Origin: Opeltia flavorubescens
Taxonomy: Eukaryota > Ascomycota > Lecanoromycetes > Teloschistales > Teloschistaceae
Assembly (NCBI GenBank): GCA_000442125.1
Contig: KE546970.1
Coordinates: 496,001 to 560,000, forward strand
Direction: 5' to 3'
Length of the DNA: 64,000 bases
The position numbers and the translations under genes are program-made. This document shows positions 32,035-45,100 of this stretch, piece by piece. Under the pieces are notes generated by a model. That model was not told the origin of the DNA, did not search any database, and saw only the letters and a program-made list of their open reading frames with translations. Numbering within the stretch: the first letter of the stretch is position 1; each line of letters begins with the position of its first letter.

Positions 32035-33791
32035 GATGAAGTGTGTGGTGGAATAAATATGGAAGGTGAACACCAGGACAATGTCGAAAAGGTAGCTTCT
32101 GTGGATAGGAACCAAAATTCCATAGTTAGTGATTTGGAAGCAGGTTAGGTGTATAATTGAAACCCTACCTGACTAGAAAACGATCCTTACGACTGGATGT
32201 TACCTATTATTATTCGGCCTCGGGATTAATTAGTAGTCCGGGAGACGAGGCTGACAGTCTTCCCGAGTATCGGTTGAAGAGAGTGAGAGAGGATATCAAC
32301 AGAGAAAAGAAGAGTTACGAAAGGACAGCTCAGCTATAAAGCAGCTCCGGATCGTTTCACGGAAGATGCGGTCAAGAAATGAAAAGTAATTACAGTGCCG
32401 ACGGAAGCAGGGAGTCAGTTTCCCCGTGCGCTGGAACTTGGACGAAAGGCACGGTGAGGGCTGAGGTGACGTGGTGTCATGGTTGCCTGGAAAGGGAAAG
32501 ATATAAGATCTGAGTCAATGGCTTTTTACTCTTTGCGTCCAACCAGCGCTCAAGATGTCGTCAAGCAGAAGATTATCTTCCAGGGGTTATCTGGTCTCGC
32601 TTCTGCTGGGTAATCACTGGCTACTGCTCGCTCCTGCTCCTTCGCCGGGGATCCCATGGGCTTGCAACGTGGCCATCATTGAATTCCTGTGCACCAACCT
32701 GCATGCTCCGAGTACGATTTCATGCCCAGTCATCGCAAATTTCTGTTCAAGATTTCCATGATGCGGAAAGGGTAGTGTTCAGGGGTATGACGGCTTGCCT
32801 TAGCTCCTGCGACAAGCTGTACCCCAGATTAGCCAAAGGAGATGGCGGGGAGCTAGGCCACGCGATGCGGCTTGCATTTTAGTCCTTGAAGCAGAAGTTG
32901 CGGTGGAGGTCTTTCTACTTGTACGAAGTAGGTAGGCGAGGCGAAAGTCGCCAGGTAGCGGAAGTCCCACATGAGCCTTTCAACCAGTTATTTACCGTCA
33001 CCACCATCGGTTGTTCACTCGCACAAATGGGAGGGGACGGACATTATTGCAGGGCCAGCCTACCCTCACTCTATGCCAAGCGATGCCTGCAGCATGAACC
33101 TTGGCAAATAATATTGAATCGTCGCTTTACCACGCAGGCAGAGATCCACGTGTCAGGCCGCCCAGCATTTCTCATCCTTCCGATCCCAGTCTCCGCTTTT
33201 GAACAGCCTAGTGGATGTTCCAAAGTTACGACTGCATATACTGTACCCCTGTATCTTATTTCTGTTGTAGGGCGCATTGATGGCTGTGAATCAGTGGCTG
33301 GACAAAGAAGTTAGAGATCTGATGTTCCTGCATTAGATCAGGTATGTGGAGAAAGATCTGCATGCGTGTATGACGTGTCATTTGAAACAGAGGTGCAGTA
33401 TTCACGGCTGCACCTCGTTCAAGGACTGGCTGCTTGGAGTTGAATCTATGGTAAATATTGAACTGTTAATAATACCATCATTGCAGAGCAACCGTGGTAT
33501 CGACACTCGCGGAATTTTACGTAATTGAAATTGTAAGAAACGTGCGCATATCCCTTAGGAAGACCCACCAGGTTCGCTACACTGTAAGATTCCCACACAT
33601 TTCTACCTTCTGAGCTCCGCACACATTGTTAAAGCTTCCCGGAATATTTAGTCTCCGCGGAGATAGCTCTCCTATGATCTTAGCATATTCGTATAATTCA
33701 ACGTCGACTCTTCGCCGACTTGGGTAGTATTTGGTCTACAGGGTTGTAAGTTCTAAAACACCGTCATCTGCCGCCTAGGCACGGTGCAGGA
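32035..33791. other. long gap, no gene recognised
   Basis: This is a 1.76-kb stretch upstream of ADE2. Short plus-strand ORFs at 32555-32882 and 32886-33314 show no domains, no splice-consistent continuation and no likeness to known proteins. The last few hundred bases should be the ADE2 promoter. I see no tandem repeat or transposon end. Confidence 0.45.
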
Positions 33792-35775
33792 ATGGACAAG
33801 ACCGTTGGAGTTTTGGGTGGGGGTCAATTGGGGAGGATGCTGACTGAGGCTGCCAACCGCTGTAACATTAAGATGGTCACGCTGGACGCTGAGAATGCTC
33901 CAGCAAAGCAGATTAACGCCAGTTCCCCTCACATCAATGGCTCCTTCGCTGATTCGGATGCCATTCGCCAACTAGCTGAGCAGTGCGATGTTTTGACAGT
34001 CGAGATCGAGCACGTGAATACTGATGCATTGGAAAACATAGCCAAGGGCACCTGTGGTATTCAAAGGGAGGTCCAGCCAAGCTGGCGCACAACCCGGATC
34101 ATCCAAGACAAATTCCTCCAGAAGGAACACCTTCAGTCCTATAACATTCCCACCGCCCCTTCTGTGGTCCTCGATGAACCCTGCAGCAAGAAGGGGTTGG
34201 AAGATATTGGCAATCAGCTCGGCTTTCCTTTCATGCTCAAGTCCAGGACTAATGCCTACGATGGACGAGGAAACTATCCCATTAAATCTCAGGCTGATGT
34301 TTCCGCCGGCATAGCTGCCCTTCAGGATCGCCCGCTGTACGCGGAGAAGTGGGCAAACTTTCAAAAAGAATTAGCTATCATGGTTGTCAAGACCATCGAC
34401 AGCGCTGATGAACAATGGCAACAATCTACAGTCGCATATCCGGTCGTGGAAACTATCCATGAGGACAGTATCTGTAAGCTAGTCTACGCACCCGCGCGAG
34501 GTGTGTCGGAGGCGGTTCTTGAGAAAGCGCAACAACTAGCCAGAGCCGCTGTCGCAACTTTCTGGGGGAAGGGCGTTTTTGGGGTGGAGATGTTCTTACT
34601 CAAAGACGGTAAGCTTGCAGATAACGTTCCGCAACGCAGTCTGATGGATTAGACCAGATACTGGTTAATGAAATTGCACCACGACCCCATAATTCCGGTC
34701 ATTATACCATCGAAGCTTGTCACATTTCACAATACGAGGCACATCTTCGAGCAATTCTCGGGATGCCTATTACTAGCGAGCATGTCGAATTCAAAGTGCC
34801 TGGCACCCACGCAATTATGTTGAACATTCTTGGTGGTGCAGAGCCTACGAGTCACCAATCCTTGGTGGAGAAGGCGGGCATGATTCCATGTGCAAAACAC
34901 CTATACGGCAAAGGGGATGCTCGCCCAGGAAGGAAGATGGGTCACATCACTCTAGTGTCAGAGTCGATGAGTAAAGCGATAGCTCGGATGGAACCTTTGA
35001 TCAGCCTTGCAGACCTTATCAGGGAAGAGAGATTAATTGCTCAGTCAAAGCCGACGCCCCAAAAGGGTGGGGACTCCGCCACCCAAAGACTGCAGAACGA
35101 ACCAACCAAGTTGGAGACTCCTTTAGTAGCAGTGACCATGGGATCTAAGTCGGATAGCTCAGTGCTTGCGCCTGGAATCAAGCTCTTGAAGCAGCTTCAG
35201 ATCCCTGTTTTCGAGACCATCACGTCCGCACATCGTACACCTGAAAAGATGAGGGAGTTTGCTAAAAACGCTGCAGATAAGGGTATCAAGGTCATTATCG
35301 CAGCTGCTGGTATGTCCCAACTCAACATCTACGGAGAGAAACCCCACTCATACTCTTCATTAGGTGGTGCAGCCCACCTGCCTGGCATGGTCGCCGCATA
35401 TACATGGCTCCCGGTTATTGGGGTACCTGTGAGAGGAAAAGTTCTAGACGGTCTAGATAGTCTGTTAAGTCAAAACCAGATGCCAGTAGGTCAAACATGT
35501 TTCACTTTGTAAGGATGTGGCATGAACGATGTATCAGCGCTGACCCGCTACAGCCAGGCTGTCCTGTAGCAACAATGGGCATCGACAACTCCGTCAATGC
35601 AGCTCAGTATGCGGCGCGGATCCTGGCTCTGCACGACGTCAACATTCGTAAACGGCTAGAGCAATACCTCGCGCATCAAACCAGTTCGGTGTTAGAAGAC
35701 AGCGACAACTTGGAGCGCCTAGGCTTCGAACCTTTTTACTCTCAAATGGTAGAATCGGCGTCGCACAACATCTGA
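33792..35775 (+). CDS. ADE2: phosphoribosylaminoimidazole carboxylase
   Basis: Four exons (33792-34608, 34653-35309, 35364-35485, 35554-35775) give 605 residues, the normal size. The N-terminal PurK-type ATP-grasp part opens with VGVLGGGQLGRML and contains SWRTTRIIQDKFLQKEHL, FWGKGVFGVEMFLL and NEIAPRPHNSGHYTIEA. The C-terminal PurE-type part (from about residue 430) has VTMGSKSDS, SAHRTPE, AAAGGAAHLPG and ATMGIDNSVNAA. Fused PurK-PurE is the fungal form that carboxylates AIR to CAIR in de novo purine synthesis; loss gives red pigment in yeast. Without splicing the gene looks broken in three places, but introns of 44, 54 and 68 nt remove each break. The 44-nt intron is the shortest in the window. 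The 54-nt intron interrupts the AAAGG motif and is stopless. Confidence 0.95.
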
Positions 35776-36605
35776 GCGTGCAGAAAGCAGGAAGAGCCGT
35801 GCGCAGTTTAAAGTGCGCTTGAAAATCGTATCACTACCAGGAAGCTTATGCATTAAATACCTACAAGGGGAACCCGGATGATGGAACGACATGGCAATCC
35901 CATAGATCATGGCTATAAGTAGAAATATCTAAATCCAGACTCCTTCCTACTCTTGCAGCATGCAGAATCAGGAAATCCCATTTGTCCTGTGGTGGCAGAG
36001 TTCCGTGCGCGGTGCAGCGACCTCGTGCCTGTTCTGCCCTGGCTAAGGCGATATAAAAGCCTAAGGGGTTCTACTACAAGATGTTCAGATGAAATGCAGG
36101 GGCAAGACTAAGAGTCGCTTATCGCGACTCAGCTCCAATACCCCAGACTCCGATGTGGAGAGGTCTAAAATATTTACGCGCAAGATGTCAGAATCTCAAG
36201 TTAGTGGTGGTGATGTCTCGACGGCGCGACAGGCTCGGCACTCGAATGGTGTTGAGAGACTCGTCTCCACCGCTGAGATGTAGTTTAACGTGATTAGAGA
36301 GACTGGATAGGCGACAAGAGTACAAATACAAGACCCGATAAATATGCCAATGGTTGATCGAGATCTCTGTTCCATCTTTGACACGTCGACCTGATTACTC
36401 TCTCCTTTGTGATATAGAATCTCCCCTTGCCTTTGATTGGATCTTTTCTGCCTTGGCTAGTGAAAATTGGAGAAGGATAAGGGTATAGAGTTTGGTTAAT
36501 TGGAAGGCAGCCCGCATAATCCCAGACGCCATCTTCTGAGACAAGACTAGACGGGAAGCGGGCATCCTTTATCTCTTATCAGTCAGGGCAGGCAATTTTT
36601 TCGTT
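35776..36605. promoter_or_regulatory. ADE2-GDH2 spacer
   Basis: This 830-bp gap lies between two tandem plus-strand genes and should hold the GDH2 promoter. Small ORFs at 36089-36384 overlap in antisense and look random. No repeat is seen. Confidence 0.5.
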
Positions 36606-39600
36606 ATGGTCCCTGATCTGCCAACGGTCCGCGATGATGGCGGCGGCGTCGATCGTCCTAGAAAGTTCCTGGATAATTTTAATGGGGAAAAACTCAACGG
36701 CCACACCAACGGTGCCCCTCCAACCACGGAAGCCAACATCCAGCCCGACTTCTCGGCAGCCAAACTCATCTCAAACGGCCTTCCCGCCGGGAATGGTCCT
36801 CCTCACAAACCCATAACACAGCTGGATACCAATGGTGCTTTCTGGCCGCCTTTGAAAGCTGTCCCACTTGCATCGTACTACAAGCTACACCGAGTGCCAT
36901 CCCTAGATTCCCTGGCAGTCATGTCCGAAGAACAGAACGACGTGCAGGCAATTGAGCTCCCCCAGAGTGCTCCTTTGCATATCGAGGAACCACAAGACAA
37001 GATGCCTCCCAATGGGGTTCACAACAAAGTCCTCGAGAATGTCATTCGCACCCCTGGCCGCCAGCCTTCACCCCAGCCCACACATCTGAGCGTGCCGGGC
37101 TCCGGTCAGCATCGAGTTCTGCCTGAACAGGGTTCCGGCTATATCGCTCCCAAGTTCGAGGGAAAGGAGCAGCAGATGGATCAGGGTAAGCCTTCGCTGT
37201 CAGCACGCTCTTGGTCCAATGCGCTAATCTCTTGGCCAGTCATGGACCTTATCGAAGAGAAAGGCTTTATCCCAGCCGAATTTGTCGAGTCGGAGACAAA
37301 CTGGTTCTACAACGAGCTGGGCATCGATGATATGTATTTCCAAACCGAAAGCGTACCAGCCATTGTCAATCATATCCTATCACTCTATGCCGGCAAGGTT
37401 GCTGCATATGCTAGAGATGACGGCAGACTGGAAATTAGATTGGATAAAGAAGCTGCTGATCACGCTGTATACATCGACACGAGTAAACCTGGCGTGAGTG
37501 TCATTGATGGGCCACGATATGAGCAAAGAATCGATGAGAAATACATCAACGGCTCTGTCGGCGACAACAGCTACAGAGTCGAAAGCTTCCGCTCGGCTAG
37601 TCACCTGCCGGGAGAAAGCAGCTCGCAGCTCAGGTGTTACTTTGTCTACAAATGCCATTTCGCGAACCCGAACCCTGGACCAGAAGAGACAAACTTGGAC
37701 GTAATTGGGGAAAAGCGTTTCTTACAGAAAGCAACGCAGAACACCAGAGACATCTACCAAGAGGTTATGAATCATGCTGTCACAAGAACCGGACCTGTCA
37801 TTGAAATGTTCGAAATGGAGGGGAGCAGAGAAAAGCGCCTAGTGGTTGCATATAGGCAGGGTTCAGCAATGGGCCTTTTCAGCGCGTTATCTGACCTCTA
37901 CCATTACTACGGTGCGACCAGCTCAAGGAAGTATGTTGAGCAATTCTCTAATGGTATCACAATAATGTCTATTTACCTACGACCTCTTCCGCAATCACCC
38001 GCAACGATGAAGCATCCTCCCATCGAGGCTTCCATCCATCAGATCATGAAGGAAGTATCGCTACTTTACTGCATACCACAGAACAAATTCCAAGGTCATT
38101 TCGCCAGTGGTCGACTAAGCTTACAGGAGACAATCTATGCGCATTGCGTTTGGGTCTTCGTGGGACATTTCCTTAATCGGCTTGGATCAGAGTACAAGTC
38201 CTTAGCATCTATCTTGGACCCCAATAACGGTGCTCATGCTGAGATGCTGGCCAAAATCAAGCGACGCCTCCGGACAGAAACCTTTACCTCGGATTACATT
38301 CTGGAAATTATCAATAAATATCCTGACTTAGTTCGAGCCCTGTATCTGGCTTTCGCCAATACGCACTATGTTCAGACTCGAGGGGAGCAAGACGACTTCC
38401 TTCCGACGCTGAGCTACCTACGTTTGAAAGTTGATCCGGTCCTGGACGACAATCAGCTCAAAGACAAGATTTCCAAGGCCGTATTCAACGAGCATGACGA
38501 AATGGTAATGACTGCGTTTCGAGTCTTTAATGCTGCTGTCTTGAAGACGAATTTTTACACGCCAACGAAAGTTGCTCTGAGTTTCCGCCTGAAGCCAAGT
38601 TTCCTACCCGAAGTCGAATATCCCCAGCCGCTCTATGGGATGTTTTTGGTGATCAGCTCGGAATTCCGAGGGTTCCACCTTCGGTTTCGTGATATTGCGC
38701 GTGGAGGTATACGCATCGTCAAATCACGAAATAAGGAAGCATATTCAATCAACGCGAGGTCACTTTTTGACGAAAATTACAATCTAGCCAATACGCAACA
38801 ACGGAAGAACAAGGACATACCTGAAGGAGGATCGAAAGGTGTCATACTACTCGACGTACATCATCAAGACAAGGTTCGAGTGGCTTTCGAGAAATACATC
38901 GATAGTATCATGGATCTTTTGCTAAAGCCCGTGAGCCCGGGCATCAAGGATCCCATTGTTGACCTGCACGGGCAAGAAGAGATCTTGTTCATGGGACCGG
39001 ACGAGAACACAGCCGACCTTGTCGACTGGGCTACAGAACATGCTAGAAAACGAGGTGCATCATGGTGGAAATCCTTCTTCACCGGCAAAAGTCCCAAGCT
39101 CGGCGGTATTCCGCACGATGCGTATGGTATGACGACGTTATCCGTCCGGGAATACATTCTGGGCATCTATCGCAAACTTAGCCTGGACGAGACAACGGTA
39201 CGAAAGCTGCAAACTGGGGGTCCTGATGGTGATCTAGGCTCCAACGAAATCCTCCTTGGGCATGAGAAATACACGGCTATCGTTGATGGGGCTGGTGTCC
39301 TCGTTGATCCCCAAGGTCTTGACCGGACAGAACTGCTACGATTGGCTCAGAAAAGGGTGATGATCTCGGAATACGATACATCGAAGCTGTCCAAGGCCGG
39401 CTATCGTGTCCTGGTCGACGAGACGAATGTGACACTTCCGACGGGCGAAGTGATCAACAATGGCATGGTTTTCCGCAATACCTTCCATCTACGGGGTGGT
39501 CAACAGTTCGATATGTTCGTACCTTGCGGCGGTCGGCCAGAATCTATCGACCTCAGTAGCGTGAATAAATTGATCGTGGAGGGCAAGAGTGCTATACCGT

Positions 39601-40395
39601 ACATCGTCGAAGGTGCCAATCTATTCATCACACAAGATGCCAAACTTCGGTTGGAGAAAGCTGGCTGTATCGTGTACAAGGATGCATCAGCAAACAAAGG
39701 CGGTGTCACGTCTTCGTCTCTCGAGGTATTAGCTTCATTATCTTTTGACGACCAAGGGTTCGAAGAGAATATGTGTGTTCGGATGGATGGGACGGTACCG
39801 GCGTTTTACGAGGCGTACGTGAAGGAAGTGCAGGAAACGATCAAGCGCAACGCAGCCTTGGAATTCGAAGCAATTTGGCGAGAGCATCAACAGACGGGGA
39901 TCCCAAGGAGTACTTTAAGTGATACGTTGAGTATCGCCATCACCAAGCTCGACGAGGAGCTACAAAAGACGGAGTTGTGGAACAACATGGCATTAAGAAC
40001 ATCTGTGCTGGAAGATGCCCTGCCCTCATTATTACTCAAGACTATTGGACTCGACTTGATTATGCAGAGGGTACGTTCTCCCTTGAGATGCGACGAACAA
40101 TTACGCAGTCGTCCTTGCGTCGGTCTCGCGCGAACATTGGCTGACAAGTATCTAGGTTCCGGATAATTATTTACGAGCGATCTTTGGTAGCTATCTTGCA
40201 AGTCGATTTGTGTATGAGCACGGCAGCAGTCCGAGTCAATTTGCTTTCTTTGAATTGTAAGTCAAGCTGCTCAACTTCCTACATGGCTGGATGAGGCGCT
40301 GATCCTTGCACAGTATGTCGAAAAGGATGGCCAGACTCAATCAGCAACCGGTTGACAGCGGTAACATTACTCATCTCAACGGCGCAGGAGCATAA
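36606..40395 (+). CDS. GDH2: NAD-specific glutamate dehydrogenase
   Basis: Four exons (36606-37185, 37240-40070, 40156-40256, 40314-40395) with introns of 54, 85 and 57 nt give 1197 residues. Conserved blocks include LYHYYGATSSRKYVEQFSNG, FRDIARGGIRIV, PEGGSKGVILLDV (about 722), the nucleotide-binding DGAGVLVDPQGLDRTEL (about 877), CGGRPESIDLSSV and YIVEGANLFIT. The large catabolic enzyme oxidises glutamate to 2-oxoglutarate and ammonium with NAD. The last two short exons restore the standard C-terminus (VPDNYLRAIFGSYLASRFVY ... FEFMSKRMARLN); reading on past 40070 would lose it. The conserved start of the family (near SPQPTHLSVPGSG) comes only at about residue 155, so this protein has a long Pro/Asn/Gly-rich N-terminal extension compared with the roughly 1050-residue norm. 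The first ATG may not be the one used. Confidence 0.94.
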
Positions 40396-40932
40396 TGCAC
40401 GGAGCATACAAGGCCAGGTTTATCCAGGAGGCACTTTGTTGCATAGGTTCCCAATGTACTATACCCGGGGCATGGAAGATTCCCCCTACACGAGGCAGGT
40501 TCGCTTTATCAAAGATATACAGGAACGATTGGGCGTCATGGAATAATATAGACTGGGAGGCGCATTAGCCGCACAAGTGGTAGGGCCATTGGGGGAAATC
40601 GATTGCATGTGGAATGTATCATTAGACGCTGATTTGTTTTGGTTTTGGTTTTCCCTTTTCCCCCACCGAATTCCGACAACAACCACTTCTCTTGCTTCTT
40701 CCATGTCCTAATTTCTCTTTCTTCTCGCTCTGACCCTTCATTTATCTGAAGATTATCCGTGCTTCTAGTCGTTCGTAAGTCCTTTCAACATACGTATAAG
40801 TAAGTGTCCTTTTTCCAAGTGCTGCAGTCATTCTCAACAATGCGCGCAACCGTCCCAATACTAATGCGCTTGCGCCTTTCTTCTTAGAATATCTCTCTAA
40901 TCCACTCCAGGACTGTCAATCCTTTCATCGCC
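40396..40932. promoter_or_regulatory. spacer before the basic protein gene
   Basis: This 537-bp gap lies between two tandem genes. The last 250 bp are C/T-rich with repeated TTTTCCC and CTTCTT tracts, a usual fungal promoter and leader feature. No gene is seen. Confidence 0.5.
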
Positions 40933-41477
40933 ATGGCCATAACAAGAGGCTCTTCTGGTATAACCGTTCCTCGTTCCCTGTTCACCATCCCTTCGGCGAG
41001 TACCAAACCAGCGACGAAGAAAAAGAGCAGCGCAACGGCCAAGAAACCGACCGCTGCCCCGAAAGCCAACACCTCCAAACCGCGCGCTAAGAAAGCCACT
41101 GCCACGAAAAACAAAACCGCGACGGGACGCGTGAGCAAGTCGACCGCTGCGCCCAAAGCGAAGAAGACTACCGCTGCTGCTCCTGCCACGAAGAAAGCAC
41201 CCAAGACAACGAACAAGAGGGAGGTTTCGTTGTTGGACAAGGTGCAGGGTGTGGCGGAGAAGATTGCTGGCGTGGTGCAGGGGAAACCGGGGAAGAAGGT
41301 ATGATCGTTCTCTGAGCTACCCACCGGTTTATCTATGCTTGATGGCCTGTGGAGCCACAATCGCAAGGGATTGATCTTGTATACTAACATGAGCGCTTCT
41401 CTCTGCTGCAGGCTGCCGGAACGAAGAAGATGAAAGGGACGGACGGCAAAGGCGCTACGAGGGCGAAGAAGGCATGA
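40933..41477 (+). CDS. Lys/Ala-rich basic nuclear-type protein
   Basis: Two exons (40933-41298, 41412-41477) with a 113-nt intron (GTATGA...CTGCAG) give 143 residues. After about 25 residues the protein is mostly Lys, Ala, Thr and Pro (TKPATKKKSSATAKKPTAAP, KPRAKKATATKNKTATG and similar), like a histone H1 tail or AT-hook-free DNA-binding linker. A short conserved-looking C-terminal part (LLDKVQGVAEKIAGVVQGKP, then AAGTKKMKGTDGKG) resembles small fungal proteins with CsbD-like amphipathic repeats. No globular H1 domain is present. A nuclear or nucleolar chromatin-associated role is inferred from charge alone. A 212-codon ORF on the opposite strand is a composition shadow. Confidence 0.72.
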
Positions 41478-42164
41478 GGACGCTACACTTATCTGGTGAC
41501 TTCTGGTTATTGGCCTCGGCAATCGGAGCTTGGACTAAGATGGGGGATTCGTCGGTCTACTGGATTCATGTAGAACTGTTTACTTCCTCATGCCATGGAA
41601 GTTCGGGGTGATGGATGGAGACACTTTTTGCGTTTTTGCCGTTCTCGTTCGTAGAATTCATGATCCGCCATCCCGGGAAGCTAGGAGGAGACACACGGTG
41701 TTTTTGGATGTGGTGAGCAGGTCTGGTATTACGCAGAGTGTATGATACCCTGTGGGATTGTTGATATAGGATCTAGTAATGCAGATTTTCCTTTCTCGCG
41801 GCAAACTTTCGCGTGATTATCCCATTACTTCTTATATATAACAAGCCTTTCATTCGAATATGACTCAGCTTTGCTATGAATTCGATTGACTATGTAGGGA
41901 TGCGAAGATCCTCAGCAATGACAGGATAAATTAGATACTCATAACTATAGCCCATATTACCCCCCTCCTCAAAGGATATATACAATGCATTCTTAAAATA
42001 GTCGTGGTATTCCTCCAAAATATGTTCCTGATACGATAAATAATTCGCCAAAGCATTTCCGGTTGAAGACGCCTACTGTATGAAACGCCCTCGATTGAAA
42101 TTCGCACTTCTTGTTATAGCATCCATCGTATCATGTCCAGCAAAAGCCACTTGAACCGCAATCA
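41478..42164. other. convergent gap, no gene recognised
   Basis: This 687-bp gap lies between the basic-protein gene end and the demethylase gene end. It is AT-rich in its right half, with no ORF of note. Confidence 0.55.
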
Positions 42165-45100
42165 CTAAACACGACCCCTCCTTCGCAGCCCATAATCTTC
42201 AGCCTGTAGCGCCTTGATCAGCTTCAAGCTCTCCTCGTCCGCCTCGATTTCTGAACCCAACCTGGCTCTAATCCGCTTCTGACTCGAGTCCGGCGCCTGG
42301 ACGGAGAGAGGAGACGTGCTTGGCGACTTCACGGCTTCTGTTGTTAAAGTGGCGGCAACGACAGAGCTGCTGCTATCTCTTCTCGCAGGGCCTGATTCGG
42401 GCGTGAAACGCTGAACCTGCATAGGATGCCGTGACGAGTGCCTCGAAGAGGATCCGGAACATGACGGTTTCAGCTCAGCAGCCGATGCTGATTGCTCGGA
42501 TTCGTCGTGGGATGATGCCGGTGGGGAGACGAGAGAAGATGCAGCAGGCTGTTCGAAACTTCTGCCGCTTGATAATTGTGTCGATAAATGATATTTGAGA
42601 GGATCTGTGGGCGTGGTAGTCAATGGTGGTATACCTTCAAAGAGCGGACTTTGGGCTATTCCTTCATTCCTGACGTGTTTTCCGCCTACCTCCTGTTCTG
42701 GGACGGATGGAGGGGTAAGATTCTTGATTTCAGGCTCGCGGGAGCTTGCAGGTACCTCCGTCTCTGTGCATCCTTGATAACGAGCGTCGAGGATTGGAGG
42801 CATTTGCTCGTTCGGTGCGACGTTGACATGTGGGCTGGGTTCCACCATCGTTGCTAGAGGGGCGGCTTTCTGATCTTCCCCTTGAAAAGGCAACGGGCTC
42901 TCTTCCGGCAAGTAGGCGAGGGGGTCTGATTCTCTACGGGTGTGGCCTTCTTGTGGCTGATGAGGTACAATGACGTCCTTTGTAGACTGCCTGAGCTTGC
43001 GGCGTTTGGGGCCAGCTTCTTGAACCTTCCGGGGATCCTCAATGCCATTCTCATCGTGAAGACAGCGCCTCTATAATGCAATGAGTAATTGTACGAAATC
43101 TCAGTAGAGCATTGTGCCTCACCTTGCTTCTGCGGCAATCGTTGCAGGCCTTGCTCCTGCCCCGACCTTCCTTTGGACTGGATGACTTTTGGCCAAGGTC
43201 CTGCAGAATCATCTGCTTGCAATCCAGCCTTCCAGTGCCATCAATAGGCTCTACACGAGGAGTCAAATCATCCGTAAAAGTGTCCACAGAATTGCATTGG
43301 ACAGCATGCACAGTGTTTGGTAATGGCTGATTCAAGTTCTCTGCCGTATTGCTGATTATTAAGGAATACTGATCATGACCTGAGCTGCTGACAACGTTAT
43401 CTGAAAACGCCTGCTGCTGTGCATCCTGGCCGGAGTCGGGTTCTTTGGGTACTCCCCCTTTTGCTTCGAGGGAAAATTCGGAATTTGGGTGATTGGTTCC
43501 GCGATCCGTGGCAGGAGGGGATATGGCCAGATTCTGGCTATGCGGGTCGGTCTTGTGCTGACACGCTCGCCTTCTTCGACGGCACGACTCACAGGCCGTC
43601 TTCCGGGGGGTCGGTTTGGAATCTCCAGGTCCGATTTTCCGTTTCCGGTTACCGGCTGAGGCTGGCGTCGTCGACTCTCGCGGATCCTGGTCCTTGTGTA
43701 GAGCTCGCTTAAAGGGCGTCAGTGACTGGTCAGCACGAGTTCTGGAGGCTAAGAAAGTAGCTGGCTCTGGACTGTCCCATTGTAAATTGCTGTTGTCGTG
43801 ATTCTGGATCTCTAGGTTCACTACTGTATTCTTGTTAGGACTTGGTAATTGATGAAGTTGATTACGTGACGAGTGCCGACGAGGTGACTGTGGAGCAATT
43901 TCACGGTCGAGCTTCTTAAGTGCGGCAGCGTTCAACTTTACTGCCGAATCTGCCTTGGAAACTTCAGGAGCAGCGTCAGGGAAAGCCCAGTGCGGTATGG
44001 GCTCGTTGCCTCGCTTCCATGCACACCATATAGCAAAGCTCTTAACGGTCTCCAAAGGCTCGCCGAAGCCTCGAGGGATGGACTTTTTGACAGCGTTGCG
44101 AGTCTCCACTGTGATTCCTTCTGTGATATCGCCAGAATCGATTAGAGCTGTTCTCAACAAATACCTTACGAGGTCCGGAAGCCCTTCGAGTTCGGGCTGC
44201 GAATAGTATCTTGCATGATAATTTTCTGAACCGCTTCTAGAGTTCTCGCCCCAAGCATCGAAGTCGTGGTACGCGGGGATTTGCCGGTAGAAGACCCCTC
44301 CAGCTTGGAGTTCGCTGCAGATATTGCTTGGAACAGGGTCACTCTCAAGATATCGTATGGCAGTGAACCATTGGATCTTCTGGAAATGGGGATATCTAAA
44401 CTTCCTGGCTACGCCTGTTGCTTTCTCTGCCTGGGCAACTCGTAGCTGCATACTATAATTCAAGCGGGTCAAGAAATTTCCACCGATGACCAAGCTGTCT
44501 TCCGGGGTCCAGACCGCATGTATCCAGCCGGCCGGGATCAGCATCGTATCACCTTCGCATAGGTCGACGCGATAGCACTCTTTAGTCTGATCGGCCAGGA
44601 AAGTCCAATTTTGCGCAGGTGACATGCACCACTCCTCATATTTTTTCAGATGCTTTTCCTTTGGTGGAATAAAGAAGAACGTCTTTTTCCCTTTCAGGAT
44701 GTGGTAGAAAACCGAGGAGCCACCAAAATCAATGTGAAAGTCGGTGAAGCAGTCGGCCACAGACATCAAACAGTAGAACTGAACCCTTGGGACCTCTCCT
44801 TTTGCTTGCAGCTCTGCGGGCCAAACGGCATCTTGAAGGTCCAAGTCTCGTACTATCTGCGGCCGCCGAATCAATCGACCTAAAGTGCTCTGCGAAACCT
44901 CGAGGCTAATAACATTTCTGACCACTTTATTAGAGGTGTTCTCGTAGTAGTTTGCCCATCGCCTCATGTTCCATTTCTTCCCCTCGCCGTTTTGCGATTT
45001 TACGTCAATTACTTCGACTTTCTCCTCAGGACCGTAGAGCTCAGCTACCATTCGCACCGTCAGATTTTGAGGGATGACCATATCCAGAGCATCCTGACCA

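Noticed and set aside
32555-33314. Possible secreted or unknown gene before ADE2
   Set aside because: The ORFs are short, random in composition and cannot be joined by convincing introns.
33792-35775. ADE2 looks broken into three frames
   Set aside because: Introns of 44, 54 and 68 nt with proper ends restore every conserved block, so the gene is whole.
40884-41522. 212-codon minus-strand ORF with apparent hydrophobic helices
   Set aside because: It is the antisense shadow of the Lys/Ala-rich gene: AAG/GCC codons read backwards give Leu, Phe and Gly.
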